Origin: Zygnema cylindricum
Taxonomy: Eukaryota; Streptophyta; Zygnematophyceae; Zygnematales; Zygnemataceae
Reading direction: 5' to 3'
Length of the DNA stretch: 64,000 nt
Assembly (NCBI GenBank): GCA_037447655.1
Contig: JBBHKE010000248.1
Span: 1-64,000 of the forward strand
The notes beneath the pieces were generated by a model. That model was not told the origin of the DNA and did not search any database. It worked only from the letters and a program-made list of their open reading frames with translations. Shown one piece after another: positions 35,475 through 46,959 of the stretch. Within the stretch, counting starts at the first letter, position 1; each line of letters starts with the position of its first letter. The translations under genes and the position numbers were made by a program.

Positions 35475-35978
35475 TTAGTGTATAGGTTTCTTTAGCGTAT
35501 CAGAATAGTTACAATGATTTACGCTAATTAGGAATTTGAAAATTTTAAAAGAAAACATACATTCTAAATGTAATTTATGTTTTTTAAAAAATTATATGTT
35601 GGTCGCAAACATGCTTACACTAATATAGGTACTTTTACAAAATTCGACAAATTGTACACAAATCGTACGTTCACACCATCGAAACGTGGTTGTTGGACGA
35701 ATATGTTCGAACTTGATATTTGACAGCCCGACTTCATCCCCTTTTTAGAGCGCATATTCTCATGTGTCCGCGGTTACTAAAACTCATTAATTATTCCTTT
35801 TCACTTAAGGAGGTACGATTATGTACGGTATGACACTGACCGTACAATGCACTATTTAAAAGACAACGTACTTTCATTTTGTACGGTACTTGTAAAAAAA
35901 CCCCAAATGGCGTAAAGAAAAAAACAGAATAAGTTATGCTATTTGAGAAATTGAAAAAGAAAAAGCGGGACGGAATTT

Positions 35979-36709
35979 GGGTGAAGTTCCATCATACGTT
36001 TCTGTAATTGTACGGCAAACTCTACAGACCGGGTCGATTGAGTCGAAGTTCCATCACGTAGAGTTTGTAAGCCACGTGTTTTAAATTGACTGGGGCCACG
36101 CAAGCTACGATCCGATATTGAATATCTTTCACATTTTTAGCACCGACAAACTTAACTTCAAATCTTGACTTGCGTACCGTGTACCTGCGTACGAAGTAAT
36201 AATACAACAAAATTTTTATACTTTTTGCAGACGCTACGCCAGCTCATTTTTTAGGGTTTCAGCTTTTGAACAAAACGAAAGTCCTTTGAGAGAAATAGTG
36301 TGACGAACAAAAGATACCAAAAGTAGCGTGACGAGGGAGTGTTACGAAATTTCGTTATAATTTTCGGTTATATTTTGGAAACCGCGTGTCATGTGCAAAT
36401 CTTAAGATTTTTTGTTGGTTTTCCATCATGACACGTAGCTTAATTGTCCACCGTGTCACAAATTTTTTTTTTCTGTGTATGCCAACCCACCTCGTCGAGG
36501 TGGGTTGAGTCTAACAGAGAAAATTGAAGCGAACTCATCGCAGATGAACATCCGACGGCCAGTATCACCTCCAAGACCTCCGGAGAGTATCGGCAAGATT
36601 CTCTGTAATGTTGGTTTTATTTTAAAAACAAAATAGGCGGTACGATCTGGTACGGAGTGTCGCGGATTCCTGTTAGAAACGCCACTTTTCGCTTGATGGA
36701 ACTTCACCC
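35979..36709. mobile_element. PIF/Harbinger-like element, 731 bp, nested
   Basis: The left end GGGTGAAGTTCCATCATACG pairs with the right end CTTGATGGAACTTCACCC. The right flank is TTA (36710-36712); the left flank is TTT, a likely mutated copy. Its right end continues inward as CCACTTTTCGCTTGATGG, matching CCGAAAAGTGGGG near the left end of the element at 47727. Confidence 0.75.
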
Positions 36710-36745
36710 TTAGTATACATTACGCTAATAGCGATTGGCGGTGTA

Positions 36746-37411
36746 CTGTACTACAGTACTGGACTGTGCGTCTGTACACCGCTGTGAAACATAAAAGCTA
36801 GGTCCGAAAACGTTGTCCTTGACCCGAGATACTCGCGGGACACGAGCTTTTGGGGTACTACGGAAGTCAGCCGAAGAAAAAGGCACAAAGAAGGCTATTT
36901 GGACGCCACAAGCCTAAACGACGAAAATTATCAAGTCCTGTCCTTCTGAGTTTGGACGGATTGCTGACGATCATAAATGATGAGCAAAATTTGAAATCGA
37001 ACGGCTGAGCTTTCGAGATGTCAAAAAGCGAACGCTGCCAGCCTGCCAGAAATTGAATACGGTATCACCACCAGGTTATCCGAAATTCGCAAAGAAAAAG
37101 GTGACGGTCGTCTTGACGATTTCAAACTCCACGCTTTTCTGCCGTCAAAAACAAAGCCAAGAGTTTGGTAGGCGATCTGCTGTGCGCCAATCTCCTTAAA
37201 GGAACAGAAGATCCAGGCAACTGCGGATAGTGTTCTGAGATTTTCTCACACGTACGATGGAGTTCTAACGGGCGAGATGAGCTACAACAGTACCGCCTAT
37301 TTACCGGCTAGCGGCAGCTACAAATTGACTTTGTAACCGACCGTCCAACGACCTCTAAAAGCAAAGCGAGTGTTGCCGCAAAACTCCATCTTATCGATTA
37401 TACCGAGCTGT
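36746..37411. other. Intergenic upstream of psaF
   Basis: Higher GC than the preceding MITE cluster, with no coding segment recognised. It leads directly into the CCAAT-box cluster of the psaF promoter. Confidence 0.5.
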
Positions 37412-37564
37412 GATTGGCTCACGGAAAATATAAAATTGCGGATGATTGGCTGGTTAAAAGTTTTCCTCCCGCTACGATTGGCTTTCGTTATGTAACGTCA
37501 CCGCTGAGTGGACGACTCTTTCTCCGGTCACGAAACATTAGCGGAAAGATCTCACTGATTGGCT
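37412..37564 (+). promoter_or_regulatory. Four GATTGGCT (inverted CCAAT) boxes upstream of psaF
   Basis: GATTGGCT occurs exactly at 37412, 37444, 37476 and 37557. The first three are spaced precisely 32 bp (about three helical turns), the fourth 81 bp further on. ATTGG is the reverse complement of the CCAAT box bound by NF-Y. All lie within 350 bp upstream of the psaF start. The motif and spacing are seen; regulation by NF-Y is inferred. Confidence 0.65.
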
Positions 37565-37758
37565 CCCGTTCCACGGAACGTCTTCATGTTCCACGGAAAT
37601 CTTTTCTCCTTCCCAATCTCAGCAAAACTCATCCATGTAAAAACTTACACTCAAATCTTCTTGAACCAGTACAAAGTTCTACCTGCTTGTCAATCACCAG
37701 CAGCTCAGTTCCTTTCCATCCATTTTCTGAGCTTCTTCTTCCACCAAAGTAGTTTACA

Positions 37759-38493
37759 ATGGCATCCGTAACCATGGCTGCGAATATTGTGTCTCCTTTG
37801 ACTGCTGTCTCAAAGGACTTGAGCTCTCGCCAGTCCTTGTCTTCCACCAAGGCTTCCATGTTCGTGAAGCAGGTGGCTTCCAGGACCGTCTGCTCTGCTG
37901 CTGAGAAGAAGGACGAGTCCATGGCTGCTCAGGTTGGAAAGATTGCAACTGCCCTCGCTTTGGCCGCTGTCGTCAGTACCTCCGTACCTGAGTCCGCCAT
38001 GGCTGACGTTGCTGGACTTACTCCTTGCAAGGACTCCAAGGCTTTCGCCAAGGTTCAGAAGGCTGAGGTGAAGAAGCTTGAGAAGAGACTCAAGCTTTAC
38101 TCTGCCGACAGTGCTCCCTGCCCTTGCTTTGAAGGCAAACCACTGGAGAAGACCAACAGGAGATTTGACTACTATGGCAAGCAGGGACTTCTCTGTGGAA
38201 CAGACGGTCTCCCTCATTTGATTGTCGATGGTGACCAGGCTCATCTTGGAGAGTTCGTGTATCCAGGAATCGTTTTCCTCTATATTACCGGGTGGATCGG
38301 ATGGGTTGGACGAGCTTACATCCAAGCCATCAAAACTGAGGCAAAACCTACCGAGAAGGAGATTATTATTGATGTTCCTCTTGCTTTGGGCATCATGTCT
38401 AAGGGATTCACATGGCCTTTGGCCGCCGTTAGCGAGTTCAGGAATGGAAAGTTAGTTGAATCTGACGCCAACATCACTGTCTCTCCCCGTTAA
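37759..38493 (+). CDS. psaF: Photosystem I reaction center subunit III, chloroplast precursor
   Basis: A single-exon gene of 244 codons. PsaF is a thylakoid membrane subunit on the lumenal side of photosystem I that docks plastocyanin and contacts LHCI. Residues 1 to about 82 form a two-part transit peptide: a Ser/Thr/Ala-rich stromal part, then a hydrophobic lumen-targeting part ([12 protein letters not shown]...) ending at an AMA site. The mature protein starts [20 protein letters not shown]; its Lys-rich N-terminal helix ([12 protein letters not shown]) is the plastocyanin-docking helix found in green-lineage PsaF. The core reads [20 protein letters not shown], then the membrane span [22 protein letters not shown], then [21 protein letters not shown]. 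The loop after the docking helix has an unusual CPC (SAPCPCFEG). The ATG at 37759 is followed by a second at 37774; the first gives the full transit peptide. Strong start context and no intron fit a highly expressed gene. Confidence 0.97.
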   Translation: MASVTMAANIVSPLTAVSKDLSSRQSLSSTKASMFVKQVASRTVCSAAEKKDESMAAQVGKIATALALAAVVSTSVPESAMADVAGLTPCKDSKAFAKVQKAEVKKLEKRLKLYSADSAPCPCFEGKPLEKTNRRFDYYGKQGLLCGTDGLPHLIVDGDQAHLGEFVYPGIVFLYITGWIGWVGRAYIQAIKTEAKPTEKEIIIDVPLALGIMSKGFTWPLAAVSEFRNGKLVESDANITVSPR

Positions 38494-39330
38494 GATAGCA
38501 AATAGAAGACGTTAGTAAACTTAAAAATTGTTTAGTTAAAAGATTTTGAAAGGAAGTCTGTATATCAGATATTCAATGTAGATGAAAGCTGCAATTGTCA
38601 GTTGTTTTGTCCTTCGTCGAGTAATCAAAGACTATTTTTAGAGCAAATAGTTCTTTTTTCCTGGCTTGCTGCCTTTTGGCAGCTTCATTTATGTACAGTG
38701 GTCTAAATTTATTTTCAACAAGTTCCAAGGCAAATCTATCAAAGTGGCTTTGTTTTTTGACTTTCAAGGTTTGCCCTAGCTCTGATTTTTTTTGTCTCAC
38801 TTTTTGATATCTGATTTGCTCTGAGACGTCTGCAAAACTTTTACGTTGCTGTGAAATTTTTTGGGTACCCCCTAACATTTGAAACCTTTTAAAATACACG
38901 TTATTCATGTTTCCCTGTCTTAATGATGCGGCCCTTTGAAATGTGAAATTTTAAATTTTGTTAAAATCAATGCTGCTTTCTTGATTTTTAATGTAGGAAG
39001 GAATATGTGGGCATGTCAGTAACTAATAATAGGTAAGAAACATGTCAGTGTAAAACCATGACAATGTTAAAACTACGATGCTTTGCATTTGTTATTGAGA
39101 AAAAGTAGATAATTTCAAACTTTTGTTAGGAAACCATGAAAGGTGAATATGAAACTTTCAGCAGTTGCTACAACATCTTACCTCGCTAGAGCTTAAATAG
39201 TTGAAAAATCATTTCCGCATCCACAACTTTTAACTACATTTAGAGACAGAACCTGGATGGAGTTCTTTCTCTTGCGTGGGAGTGGAGACAGAAGGAAAAT
39301 GTTCACCCAGTTTTTGGTTTTACCCGAAGC

Positions 39331-39508
39331 TACACCTTGAATCGTTATTAGAGTATAGAAATTATTAGTGTAAAGAAAAAAGTAGCGTCGTCCATTCTAA
39401 TTTAGTGCCAGGAGAAGTGGCAGATTATAGTCCACGTCCTTAAATAGCGTAATTTATTATATTCAAGGTATCAATGTCAAAATTTGGCTAATAACGATTC
39501 ACGGTGTA
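39331..39508. mobile_element. MITE, same family as 25899-26101
   Basis: Ends TACACCTTGAATCGTTATTA and TAATAACGATTCACGGTGTA. The interior contains TAATTTAGTGCCAGGAGAAG and CGTCCTTAAATAGCGTAATT. It differs from the 25899 copy mainly by a short deletion before the right terminus. Confidence 0.87.
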
Positions 39509-40117
39509 GTTGCCCAACTTTTTTGGGCTCAACTTGGGATGGAGGTGAGTAGTGGTGGAGAAAGACCTTACGGGAAGGGGACGTAAACAAAAGGGGAAAC
39601 CAAGTTCAAGAAGTGGGCGCACCCAAGTTGATACATGGAGACGGGGTAATGGTGGTTACAAACATCAATGGGAAGAAATGAAAAATCCTTGTCATCCCTA
39701 GAACGGAAACTTTTGTTGATGTCGAAGAAAGTGATTCATCTTACAGAAAACAGAATGACCACTTAGAATGCAGTTTTTAAGGGAGGTTAACATTCGGTAC
39801 GGGAAGACGTTCACAATCCTCTTTATGAAAGGAGACCTTACACCAACAAAATAATAGATGCCCCATAGTTTTTTTTTTTAACAACACATTTTTGTGATGT
39901 GGAATATCTTTAGAAAAACTTGAACAAGTGCTTGGTTGGAAAAATGATATACTGTTGAAAATGGAGGCTTTAAGAGCTACAGGAGAAGTAAAAGAGTAAA
40001 AAGAGTAAACGAGTAAAATGAGTAAAAAGGTATTGGGAGTTTGGTGCTGAAAAATGTATTCGGTGTATGGAGTGAGCATTGAGAGAACGTGTGAAGCAGG
40101 ATTTACGTCGTGAGGAC

Positions 40118-40335
40118 TACACCGCTCATCGTTATTCGTGTTAACATTTTTTTCACCACTTAAAACATATTTTCTCCGTGCACACCTGTCGGATTGTCAA
40201 TCGGAGACCACCAACGGGAAAGTGCGAATCTTGCCTTCCAATAGCAACCACCGGATTGACAGTTCGTAAAGTGTGCCCAAAGAAAAAATGTTATGTGGCG
40301 AAAAAAACTTAAACACTAATAACGTGAGCAGTGTA
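40118..40335. mobile_element. MITE, TACACCGCTCATCG termini
   Basis: The left end is TACACCGCTCATCGTTATT and the right end AATAACGTGAGCAGTGTA. The interior contains an internal inverted pair, CGGATTGTCAATCGGAGAC and CCACCGGATTGACAGTTCG, so the element could fold into a long hairpin. The copy at 40917 shares the whole arrangement. Confidence 0.82.
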
Positions 40336-40916
40336 CCATTATGGACGCGTGAAGAAAATAGGCCTCCTCCGATGGATGGAGGAGGTCGAAGATGAAGTAA
40401 CCACATATTTAGAGTGGTTAAGGCTGACTGTGAAAGCTTTCCGAGGTGGAAAAGTTGTACAAACAATTGACATATTTTAACCCACAGGTTTGATAGACGG
40501 GAGAGACGGCCTTATCGGGGCTTGCGTGGGGTATAGGCTGACATTGACAAGGGAGAGGGAGAGGGGGAGGAGATGGAAAATGGAGTTTACAGTGACTCTA
40601 AAGAAGGATGTCATTCATTATTTGGAAGAACTTACCCCAACTTACCTCTCCCCCACCGATTTTCTAAAGCCCTAGTGTCGCTATCTTCCCTTTGTCAACA
40701 TTCCACTTCTGGTTTTGCAAATTCTTTTTTTGAGAGGTGGTGTACAGAAATCAAGTTAGACAGGTTTGAAGTACACATTGTCCTTTGTATCCGAGGCAAA
40801 AGTAGTGAGGCTCGGTGTCTCGCCTTTTACTTTTGTGTTATTTCTTCTTTATATCTTTTTAAATTACATTCCTAAGACTATTTCATGGAGAAATTGTTAG
40901 ATTTGATTTAAATCAG

Positions 40917-41143
40917 TACGCCGCTCATCGTTATCAGTGTTTAAGTTTTTTTTCGCCACTTAAAACATCTTTTCCGTGCACACTTGTCGGATTGTCAATT
41001 TGAGACACGCCAGTGGGAAGGAACGAAACTTGCCTTCCAAGAGCAAAAACCATCAGATCGACAATCCGACAAGCGAGCACGAAGAAAAAATATATTTTAA
41101 GTCTTGATTTTTTTTTTAAACAGTAATAATGATGAGCGGTGTA
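40917..41143. mobile_element. MITE, second copy of the 40118 family
   Basis: Ends TACGCCGCTCATCGTTATC and AATAATGATGAGCGGTGTA. The interior has TCGGATTGTCAATTTGAGAC and the complementary GATCGACAATCCGACAAG. It lies only 580 bp from its relative and in the same orientation. Confidence 0.82.
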
Positions 41144-41339
41144 CTTTTTCAACACTACTCACGAGGCCTTCCCTTCGGGCGTGTTGTATGTCCCTTGAAG
41201 GATGCACCGCGAGACCATGTCTTTGCTTAAACAACACCTATGAGTCATAGGTCCATTCCTACATAAAATACACTGGCCTGGTTGAGTCAATCAGCATTAT
41301 AATATGTGACGGGTAGGTTGTGTGTGAAAGGTTAGGCCG

Positions 41340-41495
41340 AATAAATGAGAAAGAGGGAGTGGAAGAGGGAAGAGGGAGTGGAAGAGGGAAGAGGGACTGG
41401 GATCGGGGGAGAGAGAATGACAGGAAGGGTGACGGAGAAGGGGAGGGGAAGGAGGGAGAGGGGAAGCAGGGAGAGGAGGGAGGGAGATGTTCACC
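41340..41495 (+). repeat. Polypurine tract (GGGAGTGGAAGA repeats)
   Basis: GAGGGAGTGGAAGAGGGAAG occurs twice in tandem, followed by GGGGAGAG and GGAAGGAGGG words. Open frames on both strands are compositional. Confidence 0.85.
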
Positions 41496-42690
41496 TTCTA
41501 GTTTGTGGATCTGACAACTGTCCAGAAAACAGCCGGAAAATGCACAAACAAGCACTTTTTCTGACAGTACCAGAATTGGAACTCTTCCTAGATAGTTCAA
41601 GTTTTCACAATTATTTTTTTCCACCCAGAAGCCACCCAAAAACCTAAGTGCTGTGACCATCCATGAAGTGAGTTACAAAAGAACTGCAATATATTTACAT
41701 TTTCGACACGTCAACCTTACATTTCCACCTTATAATTCCGTTGATATTTTTAGAACATCTCTTCATTAATACAGTATCTATCTACTTCTTCATTTCTTCC
41801 ACCAAAATGCATTGAGCCAATCAGACCAACTATTCAGTTTGGAAAAATAGCCTTGCCTTTAACATGATTTGCCACAATTTTAATACAGTAGATTATACGT
41901 ACCACACACTCATTGCATGACACCAAGAGAAATATAGAAGAAGTAGGTCCTCTGATTAGTAGTCATCTCTTTAGTCGCCCCATACAATACACCTATCATG
42001 CCATATTATACGCATTTACTAGGAGGTGAGCACATATAACATTCGATTCACACATCTGAACCATGATGAAGATCTTGCTTACACTGTAAACCTCAAAAAA
42101 GTTTACAATACAGATTTTAAAATAGGACACAATGGCTCATTTTACATGAAAAGTCACCAAGTCCTACAACTCAGAACGTTAATGTTTCTATACGATAAAC
42201 ATAAAACAAAAACGTAAGATGTCACCTGAAAATAAGTGTTTCCAACGCCTATTTTTAAAAGCAAAACGTGTCATTAATAAAACCGAAATTTCCATTTCAA
42301 TTAATCCGCAACCCCTAAGCCCATCCACTTTGCAGACTGAGCATTTAAAGTCGGAATGTCTAAAAGACACACTCCGGGTCAAAGCATAGTCACTCAAAGA
42401 AAAAGTTTTTCCTTTCACAAACGCTAAACACAAAACAAAGCAAGTGGGTTTCACATGCGAAGAGAGCAAAATGACGAAACAAACAACTCAACTAGCCTAA
42501 ATAATAGTGCACCTACCTATTTGTTAGGAGTATTAATTCTGCTCTACTGGACATGTATGGCACACTCGCTCTATGGGACCCCTTGATTCTGTGTGCATTC
42601 ACAGGTTTTGCCGATTTTGCGATAGCACGGGGAGGGTTTTTGAAAAATAAATAAATTACAATACGCACCAAATTTACTGTACATTAGCTG

Positions 42691-45600
42691 TTATAGAAAC
42701 ATAGCAGGAGTGTTTGTGAGTGAGCTCCGAGCCGGCTCCAGTATAGCATCTAGCAAATACCCATCGGTTTCGATTGCTTCCTTAAACTCTTCGTAACTGA
42801 GTCGCCCGTCACAATTTGCGTCCATTCTGTCGAACAGCTCGTCAAACTTGCCCGGATCACTCAAGAGATCTTCTGGCAAGTAAGCTTCAGGCAAAGCCTG
42901 CAAAAGAGATCATCAAAAACCCTCAGCCCATATTTAATCAGTAATGTATAAATTACCTATATATACACCTATATGTGAATTACCCATATATATCAACATT
43001 TGCAGGTGAAAACAATTTAATGAGAGCTATATCCTCTAAACATTGTACCGGATAGTACGCCTATGGTATTAAGGTACCACATATAACGTTTCCAATTGTT
43101 TTTAAACATTTGGACTTCGCATAAAAATCCGTTTGAATAAGAGAAAATGAACACTGCCCATTTTACCAAGAAACCGTATATTTGACAACCACATGACAGT
43201 ACTGAACTCCTTACTAAACAACCCACCTTACTGATAAGGTGGACAAGATGACAGTTACAACAAAAGAACCTAAACACCTACACTTGTCACAAGATTACAA
43301 GATGTAAGAATGCTCAGAAGCAATGATAGCATGACAAAAAGGATGATAAGAAACTGGAAAATGCTAAGTTATGTTCTGGATAAAGTGGCAGGTGAGGACA
43401 AACACGGAAAGAGAAGGTGAAGGAGCCATGAATTAACGTGGTCAGGGCATCTGGTCTAAATACCAGACAGGAGACATTAAAGAGAGGGTGAGTTGCCGCA
43501 TTCAAACGAGATTAGGACAATCACGAGAATCACTTATGCTCGTGTCCTCACAACAACGTGACAGTAAAGAACAACCAACCAACGTCTCATCTCAAATTTC
43601 TGACTCAAATGTTTTCATATTAACATTTGCATGATTCCCTTCCGCGGTGGTAGGGCACAAATGTGGTTGTGGAGAAATTTGTCAGAATGCCAGTAGTTAA
43701 TGTGAAGTGACATGTTACCTTCAACATGCAGGCTAGCTCATCCCTTGAAATATAGCCTGAACCGTCAGCATCATACATCTGTAAAAGACCAACAAGCGGA
43801 AATCAAATCAGAACATTGACACAGGTGAACACAATGACAATCCACACAAAAAACTACCAAAAGAGAATGTCAAAGGGAGTATCTCCCTTTTCGGTGACCT
43901 GACAAAAGAAATACGAGAAGCCCAACGACGAGAAATAAAAAAACACCATTGCAAAAAAAATCCAGCAACTTCCATCCAAGAGCAAAAGATCGCGGATTGC
44001 CTGCTCTTATTCTAAACGCTTGTTTCTATTCTCTACTGCAGGTCATGTATTACACACACTAGGATAGACAAGACTAACCAACTACCCTTGCCCACTATGA
44101 AACAAGATAAACAGTAAAAAGGCTAGTATCGTATGCTGAACATCAATAACAATCTGTGTTACTTCCATGTTTTTACATGAACTTTTTATGTGTCTGAATC
44201 CCACACAAAACCTGTTCCAGATATTAAAAGCTCACCTTAAAACAAAGTTTAAGAGGCTCCTCGCCAGCCCTGTTTCGCATAGAGGAAAAGCCACAGACAA
44301 TTTCTCGCATGTCCACCTTTCCATTCTTGTCACAATCAAAATGCTCAAAAATCCGTTGAGCTAGAGGCACAAGGCTGCCCATGCTCATGGACCTAAGCAC
44401 TTGCTCAAATTCCTCCATGTTTACAGTAGTTCCGTTTGACGATCTGATAGCACCCCGTTAGACCGCGCTGTTAGGGTGAGGCAGTTGAATATTCCACATT
44501 GGGGGGTAATGCATGAATGTCCATACACAAGTTCAGTGACCGAAGCCTAAAACACATCAGGAAAATGCGAAGACTGAAACTGCAACTTCCTATGATCCTT
44601 TCAAAAGCAACAAGAATGAGAAATGGGGGTGATTGAGCAACAAAGTGATTCACACAAGCAACAGGGTAGAATGACTAAGGCCAATTTACAATCCATGACT
44701 GCTGATGATTCTTCCCATCCCTTCAGCCCCATTTTTAAAACATGTTGACATTCCCTTCATTGGCCAAGCAGTAACAAAACACCTGCTAATTCACCTCTTT
44801 TTTCCAGCATCAAACGACTCAACAAGAACTGATAAAAAATAATCATATAGCATTACATGCGCTTGAAGTTGGTATGCAGCAGGTTGAGCTCCTCTTGGCT
44901 TAAATTTTCGACGCCACCCAAAATCCTTTGTAGCCGCTTTGTTCGCATCATAAACTGGTTGCTCACAATGCTGGCATATGCAGCGGCTCGGAACTTTCGT
45001 CGAGCATTAAAAGATACAAGGCGTTGAAATACTTCTGGCTCCATGGGCTCTGAACGGGCAGAATGACCGGTCACCCAAGGATGTAATAAAAGCTGCAAAG
45101 ACAGCCATGAAATTGCAAAGCATTTCAGCACTGAATTTCTTACCACGTCCGAACTACATTTGTGGTCTTTTACCAACCCGTGAAGGGGTGAAATCCTATC
45201 TTCACAGGTGAGTAGCCTGCAGTTCCAACAATCTGAAACAAAGATTCTGGAGCCGAGGTTGTTCCGTGAAAGAAGCTGGAATGAGATAATACAAAGCTCA
45301 TCAATTTCCTAGCTTCAAGAGCCCTTTCATTTGACATACCGTAGATGGACGAAATCCTTAACCATGGAATGAGATGTTACAAAACTTATAATATCTGGCT
45401 CTGGAGCTCTCAATTTTGACCTAGATGGCCAACACCCTTAAGGATGGAATGAGATGTTGCAAAGCGAATCAATCTCTGGCTTCAAAACCCTTTATTTTGA
45501 AAAGATTAACAATATCCTTACCTCTGCGGCAGTAGGGCGCCGGGTAGGGTCCACAGTGAGCAAGCTTGCAATAAGCTGCTTGGCTGAAGTCGACACAGCC

Positions 45601-46959
45601 TTCCAAGAGTGGTCATCAAAGTCAAACGAGCCCTGCAAAAATGCCGGCACGTTTTAAAAAAAGCAATATTCCCAGGAATATTACAGGCATGAACCAGCCA
45701 CAATTTGTAAAGGATGAGGACTGAAAGAAGGCCAGTAGTGATGTATAGGGACTTTAAGAAAAAAAGGTCGCTTTCATAGGTGACTATTTTGCCATTTGCA
45801 ATTGTCAACCCAATGTGGCAGAAGATGCAAGCTATATCTCCACTGACATTACTCAAGTTCCTGTCATTGACCGATGAAACATCAAGAGGGAAAACGGAAG
45901 AAAAGAATTTTCCATGTTCTTGCACTAAATGCCGATTCCATAAAACTTCAGACAAGCTGCCTGCTACATGGCTGACTCCTAAAGCTGAAAAAGGACATAA
46001 AAGTTTGAAATAATATGGATCTTGCAACAATTTGACAGAAGCAGCTTTCGGTTGTATAAATCGCTAATCTTGACGAGACTCTTACCGACATGATAAGTTG
46101 CTGCTTGTCCTTGTTGTTTGTTGCGTGAAAAGGAGGATACCTGAAATTTCGCAGAAAAAAATATGAAAAACAGGCTAAATTGCGGGAAACTCTTCATGCA
46201 TAAGACACGAAAAACAAAAAAAAAACTGCCAATCTCATTCTAGACTCACAAGACTTGACTTTCGAGTATAGACGAATTCAATATCGACAGCCAATAAGGA
46301 GTGGTGCGGAACACTCACCCGCAAAGAAGGATGTAAAGAATGACTCCCAGTGCCCACATATCCCCGGCTGAATTCGCGGTTCGCTTCGAGAGAGCCTCGG
46401 GGGAGACATAATCAATGGAACCAAACAAACCGACTACAGGATTAGTCAGACCTTCAATATGACTCAATCCGAAATCCATTATCTTGAGAGGAGAATCCTC
46501 TTCCGGCGTTAAAAAAAGGCAGTTTTCAGGCTTCAAATCTCTGTGCGATATGCTTGCCATATGGAGACTTGCAAGACCATTTGTTATTTGACGAATCACC
46601 CGGGAAGCTCCTGCTTCAGAATACCTCTCCTGCTGTACAATCCTGTCAAAGAGTTCTCCTCCCTCACAAAGCTCTAATACTAGATGGACACAGTCAGGAT
46701 CCTCAAACACATCCACCAAGTGAATGACGTTAGGATGTGGAGATACATACTCCACAATACGATTCATAACCATGATTTCGTTTTCAACCAGAGTATTAGA
46801 AACACTGGCAGCTCCACCCTGTTTCTTCAAAGTCTTAACAGCAACCTTAGTACCATCCTCTTTACTTAATGCACTGTGGACAACAGAAAATCCTCCTGTT
46901 CCTAAAACCCCGAGAAGCTTGTAACAGGCCTCTAGGCGCCTAGGCTCCTCTCCCTCCAT
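42691..46959 (-). CDS. CCaMK: Calcium- and calmodulin-dependent protein kinase (DMI3-type)
   Basis: CCaMK decodes nuclear calcium oscillations in the common symbiosis pathway and phosphorylates CYCLOPS/IPD3. Seven minus-strand exons: 46959-46319, 46140-46086, 45632-45522, 45092-44857, 44443-44236, 43778-43719 and 42897-42691. All phases agree and give 505 residues (Medicago DMI3 is 523). Kinase: P-loop GTGGFSVV (20-27), VAVK (Lys42), HRDLKPEN (139-146), DFG (162-164), SPEAL (186-190). Calmodulin-binding and autoinhibitory region, about 297-327: FNARRKFRAAAYASIVSNQF...TKRLQRIL. Three EF-hands have intact acidic loops: DCDKNGKVDMRE (384-395), DADGSGYISRDE (420-431) and DANCDGRLSYEE (463-474). 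A single autoinhibitory/CaM segment followed by three visinin-like EF-hands separates CCaMK from CDPKs, which have four. The position of the regulatory Thr of legumes (EKTWKG) appears to be Ser241 here (DHSWKA). The first ATG gives an N-terminus like the family's, without the long Gln-rich loop of Medicago. Confidence 0.95.
45266..45520 (-). repeat. Tandem array starting at the CCaMK intron 3 donor
   Basis: Read on the minus strand, the intron begins at the donor GTAAGGATATTG (45521 downward). About 80 and 88 bp further on, TTAAGGGTGTTGG and TTAAGGATTTCG begin further units. Each unit ends with CATCTCATTCCA or TATCTCATTCCA (plus-strand GGAATGAGAT at 45278, 45366 and 45446). Units also share AAGGGTTTTGAAGCC-like and CTCTTGAAGC-like blocks. 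It lies wholly within the intron between the exons ending 45522 and starting 45092. Confidence 0.7.

Larger units (their letters stand above)
34674..36745. mobile_element. TACACC-family MITE carrying two nested insertions
   Basis: The outer left end TACACCGCCAATCGCTATTA (34674) and the outer right end TAATAGCGATTGGCGGTGTA (ending 36745) are perfect 20-bp inverted repeats. Removing the elements 34694-35474 and 35979-36709 leaves about 560 bp of AT-rich interior, including TTTAGCGTATCAGAATAGTT like the copy at 56278. The outer element is therefore older than its two inserts. Confidence 0.8.
38494..42690. other. Intergenic between psaF and CCaMK
   Basis: This holds the psaF 3' UTR, three MITEs (39331, 40118, 40917), a polypurine tract (41340-41495) and the CCaMK 3' flank. 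Other open frames have no recognisable domain. Confidence 0.5.

Noticed and set aside
37810-38325. 171-residue open frame antisense to psaF
   Set aside because: Shadow of the codon-biased psaF gene.
46684-46924. Open frames antisense to the CCaMK kinase exon
   Set aside because: Shadows of the conserved kinase coding sequence.
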